Below, piece after piece: positions 1-5,083 of a stretch of 5,083 nucleotides of DNA (the first letter of the stretch is position 1; each line of letters opens with the position of its first letter). The translations under genes were made by a program, and so were the position numbers. Source of the stretch: Eubacteriales bacterium (GTDB lineage Bacteria > Bacillota > Clostridia > Christensenellales > SZUA-584); the NCBI GenBank assembly GCA_028711205.1, contig JAQTSP010000176.1, positions 1-5,083 of the forward strand, in the 5' to 3' direction. Under the pieces are notes generated by a model, which saw only the letters and a list, made by a program, of their open reading frames with translations, did no database searches and had not been told where the DNA came from.

Positions 1-357
1 TGTGATGCGTATGCGTTTTTCCGCGTCTCCCACTTTGATATCGACATAGCCGCCTTTGCACAGCGGCAGGTCAAATTGCGATATCTGATATGCTTTCGGA
101 AGGTCAGGATAGTAATATCCCTTTCTGTCCATCTTCGAAAAGTTCGCTATCTGGCAGTTGGTCGCAAGGCCCGCTTTGGCCGCAAACGCCACAACCTTTT
201 CATTGAGCACCGGAAGCACGCCCGGCATACCCGTGCAGACGGGACAGCAATGCGTATTGGGCGCGCCGCCGAATTCATTCTTGCAGCCGCAGAATATCTT
301 GGTGTTTGTCGCCAGCTCGACATGCACTTCAAGGCCGATGACGGTTTCATAACCCAT
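1..357 (-). CDS. gatB: Asp-tRNA(Asn)/Glu-tRNA(Gln) amidotransferase subunit B, N-terminal part (3' end outside window)
   Basis: GatB is the kinase and amidase-transfer subunit of cytoplasmic GatCAB. It phosphorylates the misacylated Glu or Asp on the tRNA and replaces the phosphate with ammonia delivered from GatA. Only the first 119 codons are present; the full protein is usually about 475 residues. The start MGYETVIGLEVHVEL is the family signature, and Glu10 and His12 in it belong to the known active site. A cysteine cluster follows: Cys23 and Cys25 (FCGC), then Cys38 and Cys41 (CCPVC). It matches the zinc-binding cysteines of some GatB proteins, here with an extra Cys37. TGMPGVLPVLN, KMDRKGYYYPDLPKAYQISQ and CKGGYVDI follow in the usual order. 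The frame is open to the window edge. The ATG at 357 overlaps the gatA stop by one base; an in-frame GTG at 360 is a possible alternative start. Identification is certain; the exact start is slightly uncertain. Confidence 0.97.
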   Translation of the reverse strand, partial: MGYETVIGLEVHVELATNTKIFCGCKNEFGGAPNTHCCPVCTGMPGVLPVLNEKVVAFAAKAGLATNCQIANFSKMDRKGYYYPDLPKAYQISQFDLPLCKGGYVDIKVGDAEKRIRIT

Positions 358-1826
358 CACATGCCACCTCCCGCGAACGCCGGTGCGCCGATGGCCGGCG
401 ACGTCTGTTCGAGCGCGTACGCCACGCTCAGCATCGTTTCCTCTCCCATCGGCCTCGCGATCAGCTGTATGCCTATCGGCAGCCCCTGGGCGCTCAAAGC
501 ACACGGTACAGACACCGCCGTGAGTCCCGCGATATTGACAGGGACGGTGTATATGTCGGTCAGGTACATCTGCATCGGGTCGCTTTTTTCGCCCGCGAAA
601 AACGCCGGCGTCGGCGCTGTCGGTGACAGTATGCAGTCGTATTTTTCAAAAAGACGGTCAAAGTCCTGCTTGATCAGCGTCCGCACTTTTAGCGCCTTTA
701 AATAGTATGCGTCATAATAGCCGGAGCTTAACACATAGTTGCCAAGCATCATACGCCGCTTGACCTCGGGCCCGAAGCCCTCGTTGCGCGTCTGTATGTA
801 CATGTCGACGATACCGTCGAAATCCTTTGCCCGATATCCGTACTTGACGCCGTCGTACCGTGACAGGTTGGACGTCGCCTCGGCGGACGAAATGATATAG
901 TAAGACAGCAAAGCGTACGCGAAGGTAGGCAGCGCCGTTTCCTCGACGATGGCGCCAAGGCTCTGCATCGTGCTCACCGCTTTGTCCACCGCATCCTTGA
1001 CGTCGCTGTCAAGCCCGGCACCGAAGTATTCTTTCGGAAGGCCGATACGCATGCCTTTTATGTCTTTGCCGATCGCGCGTGTATAGTCCGGATAACCGAT
1101 GTTCATCGATGTGGAATCGCGTTTGTCATATCCGTATATGGTGCCCATCGCAAACGCCGCGTCTTCGACCGTTCTTGTCAGCGGACCGATCTGGTCGAGC
1201 GACGACGCAAAAGCGACAAGGCCGTACCGCGACACCGCGCCGTAAGTCGGTTTCAGCCCGACGACGCCGCAATACGACGCCGGCTGGCGTATGCTGCCGC
1301 CCGTGTCGGATCCCAGCGCGAACGATGAAAACCCTGCGGAAACGGCCGCCGCGCTGCCGCCGGAAGAACCGCCGGGTACTCTCCTCAGATCCCATGGATT
1401 CGCGGAGGCTTGAAATGCGCTGTTCTCGGTCGACGAGCCCATCGCAAACTCGTCAAGGTTGCTTTTGGCGAGCGTGATGATGCCTTTGTTTTGAAAAAGT
1501 TCAATGACATGCGCGTCATACGGCGGGACAAAATTCTCGAGCATTTTTGAAGAACACGTTGTCTTCACGCCTTTTGTACATATATTGTCTTTGACGATGA
1601 CAGGAATGCCGTCAAACACGCCTTTTTGCTTTCCTCCGGCGCGTCTTTCGTCGGATGCTTTCGCCTGCGCGATCGCCTCATCCGCGCAGACACAGTTCAG
1701 CGCTTTGACGCCCGGTTCTTTTTCCTCTATCCGGCCAATCAGCGAGGTGACGAGCTCATACGCGCTCAGTTCTTTTTTGCCGAGCGCGTCCATCATCTGC
1801 TTCATCGTGAGTTCGTATGCTTTCAA
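357..1826 (-). CDS. gatA: Asp-tRNA(Asn)/Glu-tRNA(Gln) amidotransferase subunit A (glutamine amidase)
   Basis: GatA is the amidase-signature subunit of GatCAB. It hydrolyses glutamine and passes the ammonia through a channel to GatB. The protein is 489 residues, close to the usual length of about 485, with no frameshift. The catalytic Ser-cisSer-Lys triad is complete: Lys79 in PVIVKDNI, Ser154 in the glycine/serine-rich PGGSSGGSAAA, and Ser178 in LGSDTGGSIRQPA. These numbers equal those I recall for the Staphylococcus aureus enzyme. Arg358 (VKRRM) and Asp424 (YLTDIY) match its glutamine-binding Arg358 and Asp425. Other hallmarks are DEFAMGSSTENSAF, LKPTYGAVSRYGLVAFASSL and SSGYYDAYY. The start is a TTG at 1826, chosen because GAGGTG lies 5 bases upstream; the first internal ATG (codon 8) has no such site. 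The gene follows gatC by 9 bases and overlaps gatB. Its tail is alanine- and glycine-rich, perhaps shaped by the gatB ribosome binding site it carries. Confidence 0.98.
   Translation of the reverse strand: MKAYELTMKQMMDALGKKELSAYELVTSLIGRIEEKEPGVKALNCVCADEAIAQAKASDERRAGGKQKGVFDGIPVIVKDNICTKGVKTTCSSKMLENFVPPYDAHVIELFQNKGIITLAKSNLDEFAMGSSTENSAFQASANPWDLRRVPGGSSGGSAAAVSAGFSSFALGSDTGGSIRQPASYCGVVGLKPTYGAVSRYGLVAFASSLDQIGPLTRTVEDAAFAMGTIYGYDKRDSTSMNIGYPDYTRAIGKDIKGMRIGLPKEYFGAGLDSDVKDAVDKAVSTMQSLGAIVEETALPTFAYALLSYYIISSAEATSNLSRYDGVKYGYRAKDFDGIVDMYIQTRNEGFGPEVKRRMMLGNYVLSSGYYDAYYLKALKVRTLIKQDFDRLFEKYDCILSPTAPTPAFFAGEKSDPMQMYLTDIYTVPVNIAGLTAVSVPCALSAQGLPIGIQLIARPMGEETMLSVAYALEQTSPAIGAPAFAGGGM
366..371 (-). 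promoter_or_regulatory. gatB ribosome binding site inside the gatA 3' end
   Basis: GGAGGT lies 8 bases upstream of the ATG at 357 and 5 bases upstream of an in-frame GTG at 360. The same bases encode glycines in the GatA C-terminal tail (AGGGM). gatA stop and gatB start overlap as TGATG for the ATG, or as GTGA for the GTG, which suggests translational coupling of the two subunits. Confidence 0.8.
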
Positions 1827-1831
1827 TGCGT

Positions 1832-1837
1832 CACCTC
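1832..1837 (-). promoter_or_regulatory. gatA ribosome binding site deciding a TTG start
   Basis: GAGGTG sits 5 bases upstream of TTG at 1826 and overlaps the gatC stop codon (TGA, 1838-1836). The site supports the TTG as the gatA start. Because it overlaps the gatC stop, ribosomes finishing gatC would be placed directly at the gatA start, which fits stoichiometric synthesis of the two subunits. Confidence 0.8.
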
Positions 1838-2123
1838 ATTCAACAACTTTCGGAACGATAAAACACCCGTTTTCTTTTTCGGGCGCGTTCATCGTCAGCA
1901 GTTCGTTGTCCATGCTTTCCTTGACAACATCCGCTCTTTGCACATTCTCGATCCCCTGTATATGCGCGGTCGGCTTAATGCCCGATGTATCAAGTTCGTC
2001 TAACTTCTGTGCCGTTTTCAAGACCTCCTCAAGATGATGCTGATACTGCCTTTTTTCCTGATCACTAAAGCTCAGCCTGGAGAGTGCCGCTATTTTTTCC
2101 ACTTCCGAAATTGGGACGCGCAT
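1836..2123 (-). CDS. gatC: Asp-tRNA(Asn)/Glu-tRNA(Gln) amidotransferase subunit C
   Basis: GatC is the small subunit that wraps around the GatA/GatB interface and stabilises the complex; it has no catalytic residues of its own. The 95-residue length is typical. The N-terminus (VSEVEKIAALSRL-like, here ISEVEKIAALSRLSFSDQE) gives the first helix. LEEVLKTAQKLDELDTSGI is the second conserved helix, followed by KPTAHIQGIENVQRADVV, which matches the conserved GatC loop and linker. The end, NGCFIVPKVVE, is the standard GatC C-terminus (commonly GYFVVPKV). The ATG at 2123 has AAGGAGG 5 bases upstream, so the start is secure. The gene begins 14 bases after the lipoprotein stop and is followed 9 bases later by gatA, the usual C-A-B order of Firmicutes. 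Confidence 0.97.
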   Translation of the reverse strand: MRVPISEVEKIAALSRLSFSDQEKRQYQHHLEEVLKTAQKLDELDTSGIKPTAHIQGIENVQRADVVKESMDNELLTMNAPEKENGCFIVPKVVE

Positions 2124-2128
2124 TTTGT

Positions 2129-2135
2129 CCTCCTT
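2129..2135 (-). promoter_or_regulatory. gatC ribosome binding site
   Basis: AAGGAGG, a near-perfect Shine-Dalgarno sequence, lies 5 bases before the gatC ATG. It fills most of the 14-base gap after the lipoprotein stop codon. It is the strongest ribosome binding site in the window, which fits high expression of gatC relative to the gene ahead of it. I see no convincing promoter in the upstream coding sequence. Confidence 0.85.
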
Positions 2136-2137
2136 GT

Positions 2138-3940
2138 TCAGCTCAATTCATAAATATATGTTGCGTAAAAACCGTCATCCGCGTTGTCTACGAAATAGAT
2201 AAAATACAATGTTCCGGTTTCTGGTGCCGTTGCGAAATCTGCCGTGCAGGATAGCGCAAGCTGGCTTGGCATATCGCCCGTTGTGATGTCATATGCGTAC
2301 AATCCAAAATCGTATCCGCTCTCTGCGCCATCACTCATTGCTTCGGTATAGTAGACTTTATTGCCGTTGCGCGAAAAACAAAAGTCGACGATATCCGCGC
2401 CTTCGACGATGTATGTTTCTTCCCCTGTTTCTATATCACATAACTTCAAGCTCGTCAATACCTGTTCATCTTCAGACGAGGATGCCGACACCATCTCAAG
2501 CACAAGCATCGTCTTGCCGTCGGACGACAGTGAAAAATCGATGCCCTCTGTCACAACACGGCGCGTATCGCTTATCTCATAGATAACACCGGCGTCTCCG
2601 GCATAATTGTCCGCGAAAAACAGCCGCCCGTCCGATACGCCGAGATATCCCTCAGACCCGGCTTCCTCTTCCACCGCATCGATATCAAAACTGCCGTCGG
2701 TCTGGAACGTGCATGACATCATCTGCATCGAGCTGTATCCTGTCATCGCGTACAGCGTATTGTCCACATCCGACCAGGCAAACGCCGCTGTCTGGCTGCC
2801 GAACCCCTCTTCACCGAGGTTGATAGGCGTTTCCGTATCAAAATCATACACATAAAGCACGCGGTTTTCGATTGAAACGTCCAGAATGCATATGTATCTG
2901 CCGTCAGCCGAGAACGCAACCTGGTCGATCGCGTAGAAATCCGCTATATTGATGTTTTGTATACGGCCGTTCGGATCGAGTATCCAGAGCTTCTCGGACA
3001 ACTGATAGCTGTCCTGCTCGAGTGCGGGTTCTTCGGGCTTATATCTTCTCGAAAACGCGATATGCCCGTCGGCCGCGGTCGCAAGATACTTGCCGTTTTG
3101 CAGGAGCAGCGGCGTGTCGATGATAATGCCGTCTTTCATGATCACGTTTTTATCATCGGCTATTGAATAATCGACATTGTTCGCATTGTCGGGCAGCGCG
3201 TTTTTTTCGAGCGCAACGACATAAACAATATTATCCGGCAAAACAGACGACAGTGTCATGTTTGCCGTTTCCATAAACGACTCCGCTTCGTCCTGTGTGT
3301 CAAACGGCTCTGAGATCAGCAATCTGTTTATCGAATCAGAGCATAAAACCGGCATCATATCGATGCTGTCCGGCCATGTGCCTTCCTGATGCTCATAGAA
3401 GGAATTGGACACGCAGAAATATTTTGAGCCAGCGTTCTCGCTGCCGGGCGTGAGCCTGATGATCAGGTCTCCCTCCGATTCCTCAACGCTGAATACAGCG
3501 CTTTGCGACAGCTGTATATAGATAATAAGCGAATCGTCGTCGGCAGGGACCTCTCTGAAAAGGCCAAGCACAAAATCGGACAACGCCCATGACGGATCCT
3601 CTTTATAATCCCAAAAACTGATATTTTCAAGCCTGACCATGATCCTTTGCGGCTGATCTAACTGTACAATTTCGTATTCCGGAAGCTGTGTCAGCTTGGT
3701 TTCGGCATAGCCGGCTTCCCGGCTGCCACTGAGAAGGGATAATGTAACAACAGTCTGGTCTCCGTCTGCGGAAATATCGATCTCTTTTAAGTTGATGTTT
3801 TCAGCAGCACCGGAAACACCGCCCGTCGCAGTAAGGCTGGGCGTGCCTGTTTCGGCCTGCTTATCCTCCTGAGCAGAGCAACCAAAAAGCAATCCGGCCG
3901 ATATAAATATTAAAAAGAGCAATCTGATTAATTTCCCCAA
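2138..3940 (-). CDS. Predicted lipoprotein with AMIN-like region, possible SPOR-like region and TolB-type beta-propeller; function unknown
   Basis: I do not recognise this 600-residue protein as a named family. Residues 1-21 form a lipoprotein signal peptide: Lys3 and Arg6, a hydrophobic core (LLFLIFISAGLLF), then a lipobox LFGC with Cys21 as the lipidated residue (Phe at -2 is less common). A Thr/Ser/Gly/Ala-rich linker follows to about 47. Residues about 50-165 resemble an AMIN domain, with YEIVQLDQPQRIMVRL as the clearest segment; AMIN domains in cell-wall amidases and PilQ bind the envelope. Residues about 173-245 may be SPOR-like (LLISEPFDTQDEAESF, then IVYVVAL). Residues about 265-600 look like a beta-propeller with PD40/TolB-type repeats: FSADGRYI at 343, LSSDGKTML at 471 and FSRNGNKVYY at 522. 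The protein is rich in Asp and Glu. TTG at 3940 is the start, with GAGGTG 5 bases upstream and no in-frame ATG nearby. It probably acts outside the membrane, sensing or scaffolding; the domain calls are by eye. Confidence 0.9.
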   Translation of the reverse strand: MGKLIRLLFLIFISAGLLFGCSAQEDKQAETGTPSLTATGGVSGAAENINLKEIDISADGDQTVVTLSLLSGSREAGYAETKLTQLPEYEIVQLDQPQRIMVRLENISFWDYKEDPSWALSDFVLGLFREVPADDDSLIIYIQLSQSAVFSVEESEGDLIIRLTPGSENAGSKYFCVSNSFYEHQEGTWPDSIDMMPVLCSDSINRLLISEPFDTQDEAESFMETANMTLSSVLPDNIVYVVALEKNALPDNANNVDYSIADDKNVIMKDGIIIDTPLLLQNGKYLATAADGHIAFSRRYKPEEPALEQDSYQLSEKLWILDPNGRIQNINIADFYAIDQVAFSADGRYICILDVSIENRVLYVYDFDTETPINLGEEGFGSQTAAFAWSDVDNTLYAMTGYSSMQMMSCTFQTDGSFDIDAVEEEAGSEGYLGVSDGRLFFADNYAGDAGVIYEISDTRRVVTEGIDFSLSSDGKTMLVLEMVSASSSEDEQVLTSLKLCDIETGEETYIVEGADIVDFCFSRNGNKVYYTEAMSDGAESGYDFGLYAYDITTGDMPSQLALSCTADFATAPETGTLYFIYFVDNADDGFYATYIYELS

Positions 3941-3945
3941 ACCCG

Positions 3946-3951
3946 CACCTC
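3946..3951 (-). promoter_or_regulatory. Ribosome binding site deciding the TTG start of the lipoprotein gene
   Basis: GAGGTG begins immediately after the deaminase stop codon (TAA, 3954-3952) and ends 5 bases before TTG at 3940. Starting there gives a complete lipoprotein signal peptide with two basic residues ahead of the hydrophobic core, so both the site and the protein support this start. Confidence 0.8.
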
Positions 3952-5083
3952 TTAACAGGCAATTATCTTTGCAGCGTGTTCCTCTGCTTTTGCCTTTATT
4001 TCATCAATATCCGCATAAGTGATTTTCCCGTTTTCATAGAGTATATCGCCGCCGACCATCGTTAATACGACATCCGCGTCGCTTCCACTGTATATCATGT
4101 GGTTTAAAAGGTCAGCTCCCGGGCAATACCTTAAACCTTCCGTGCTCAGAACGATTATATCCGCTTGTTTACCTGGCTCGAGGCTGCCTGTCACATCGCC
4201 AAGCCCGAGTGCCTTTGCCCCATTGACCGTCGCGATCTTTAAGGCGGCCTTCGCCGGAATCAGCGACGGATCCTGACACACGCCTTTCTGCAGCAGCGCC
4301 AGCAGCGTCATTTCCTCCATCATCGAGAGGTTGTTGTTGCTCGCGGCGCCGTCCGTCCCGCAGCTGACATTCACGCCGTGTTCCAACATTTTTGAGATTC
4401 TTGCGATACCGCTGCCAAGCTTGAGATTGCTCCCGGGGCAGGACATCACGCTGGCATGCTTTCTGGCCATGATCTCCATGTCGCGTTCGCTGACCCAGAC
4501 ACAATGCGCCGCCATGACAGGCACATTCAAAACATCCAGTTCGGCAAGAAGCTGTATCGGCGTTTTGCCGTGGCGCGCGATGCAGTCGTTGTGTTCTCCG
4601 ATCGTTTCGGATATATGGACGTGTATGCGTGATCCGAGCTTCTCGGCCGTGTCGCGCACCTTTTTAAACAACCCCGGGCTGACGGTATACTCGGCATGTG
4701 GACCGATTGCCGCGCCGATTCTCTCAAAGTCTTTGACAAAGTCAAAAAACGCGGCTGCGTCGTTTAAACGTCTTTCGCCGTTGCCGTCTGTATCGATCAC
4801 CGCGGACGCGATCAGCGCGCGTATGCCCGAATCGTTTGCCGCCCGTGCGATGTCTTTCGTAAAATTGTACATGTCCGAAAAGCATGTGACGCCGCCGCGT
4901 ATGAGTTCGGCAATGGCCAGCATGCTTCCCCAGTACACCGCGTCGGATGTCAGCTTTTCTTCCGCTGGCCATATCTTGTTCTGCAGCCAATCCATCAGCG
5001 GCATGTCGTCGGCATAACCGCGCAAAAGGTTCATCGGAACGTGCGTATGCGTATCGACAAAGCCGGGCGCGATGATACCGCCT
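3952..5083 (-). CDS. mtaD: MTA/SAH deaminase-type amidohydrolase, N-terminus outside window
   Basis: A cytoplasmic metal-dependent deaminase of the amidohydrolase superfamily (SsnA/MtaD group) that probably converts the adenine of S-adenosylhomocysteine, methylthioadenosine or a related nucleoside to hypoxanthine. The window holds 376 codons; the frame is open through position 5083, so the ATG at 5034 is internal, and roughly 40-50 residues are missing. Counting from the first full codon (5082), the metal ligands are His12 and His14 (DTHTH), His156 (HVHISET) and Asp244 (GTDGAASNN). Catalytic Glu159 and His193 (AAHCVW) are present, as are the purine-site equivalents Glu41 (WPAEEKL) and His129 (GPHAEY). 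These align with His55, His57, His200, Asp279, Glu203, His228, Glu84 and His173 of Thermotoga maritima TM0936 as I recall it. Of its two carboxylate-binding arginines, Arg148 is kept (Arg105) but Arg136 is Ser93, so the true substrate is open. LEPGKQADIIVL near the C-terminus is typical. The lipoprotein gene follows after 11 bases. Confidence 0.93.
   Translation of the reverse strand, partial: GGIIAPGFVDTHTHVPMNLLRGYADDMPLMDWLQNKIWPAEEKLTSDAVYWGSMLAIAELIRGGVTCFSDMYNFTKDIARAANDSGIRALIASAVIDTDGNGERRLNDAAAFFDFVKDFERIGAAIGPHAEYTVSPGLFKKVRDTAEKLGSRIHVHISETIGEHNDCIARHGKTPIQLLAELDVLNVPVMAAHCVWVSERDMEIMARKHASVMSCPGSNLKLGSGIARISKMLEHGVNVSCGTDGAASNNNLSMMEEMTLLALLQKGVCQDPSLIPAKAALKIATVNGAKALGLGDVTGSLEPGKQADIIVLSTEGLRYCPGADLLNHMIYSGSDADVVLTMVGGDILYENGKITYADIDEIKAKAEEHAAKIIAC

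Noticed and set aside
535..563. TTGACA on the plus strand as a possible -35 box of an antisense promoter in gatA
   Set aside because: No acceptable -10 box lies at 16-18 bases; the TATATG downstream is too close. Chance match inside coding sequence.
76..705. Open 209-codon frame on the plus strand
   Set aside because: It lies antisense across the gatB/gatA junction, both of which have clear family signatures; it shows no ribosome binding site worth noting and no recognisable protein.
1504..2037. Open 177-codon frame on the plus strand, spanning the gatC/gatA boundary
   Set aside because: Antisense to two well-identified genes, serine/phenylalanine-rich low-information product, no supporting start site.
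2161..2220. AT-rich stretch near the end of the lipoprotein gene as a possible internal promoter for gatC
   Set aside because: On the minus strand it has TATTTTATCT-like sequence but no well-spaced -35/-10 pair, and it codes for the conserved-looking last propeller strand.
3941..3951. Possible terminator between the deaminase and lipoprotein genes
   Set aside because: The gap is only 11 bases and is taken up by the ribosome binding site; no hairpin with a T-run is present here or in the other gaps.
4331..5017. Open 228-codon frame on the plus strand
   Set aside because: It is fully antisense to the deaminase, whose active-site motifs are intact. The long frame is a by-product of codon use on the opposite strand.

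Overview
The window is a tightly packed run of five genes, all on the minus strand and all intact inside the window, apart from the two that run off its ends. Read in the direction of transcription (high to low coordinates) they are: an MtaD/SAH-deaminase-type amidohydrolase missing its N-terminus (5083 to 3952), a 600-residue secreted lipoprotein of unrecognised family (3940-2138), gatC (2123-1836), gatA (1826-357), and the first 119 codons of gatB (357 to 1). The gaps are 11, 14 and 9 bases, followed by an overlap at gatA/gatB. None of the gaps has room for a terminator or a full promoter, so the five genes look like one operon whose ends lie outside the window.

gatC, gatA and gatB encode the three subunits of the tRNA-dependent amidotransferase GatCAB. 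This enzyme converts Glu-tRNA(Gln), and in some bacteria Asp-tRNA(Asn), to the correctly amidated form. All the catalytic residues expected in the visible parts are present. The deaminase belongs to purine-nucleoside salvage: it acts on by-products of S-adenosylmethionine chemistry such as S-adenosylhomocysteine, methylthioadenosine or 5'-deoxyadenosine. The lipoprotein looks like an envelope protein with an AMIN-like region, a possible SPOR-like region and a C-terminal beta-propeller of TolB/PD40-type repeats. I see no direct biochemical link between these three activities; the grouping is probably co-transcription.

The organism is most likely an anaerobic member of the Firmicutes (class Clostridia or near it). 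The reasons are the gatC-gatA-gatB order, strong AGGAGG-type ribosome binding sites, TTG start codons on two of the four visible starts, a short Gram-positive-style lipoprotein signal peptide, and protein sequences close to Firmicutes homologues as I remember them. Base composition varies along the window (39 of 60 bases are G or C at 1201-1260, but 21 of 60 at 3121-3180). The genus cannot be told from this sequence.

No RNA genes, insertion sequences, CRISPR arrays, attachment sites or long repeats were seen. No gene-free stretch exceeds 14 bases. This is an ordinary housekeeping region. The points most worth a second look are the uncharacterised lipoprotein, a substrate-site substitution in the deaminase, and the gatA/gatB junction.
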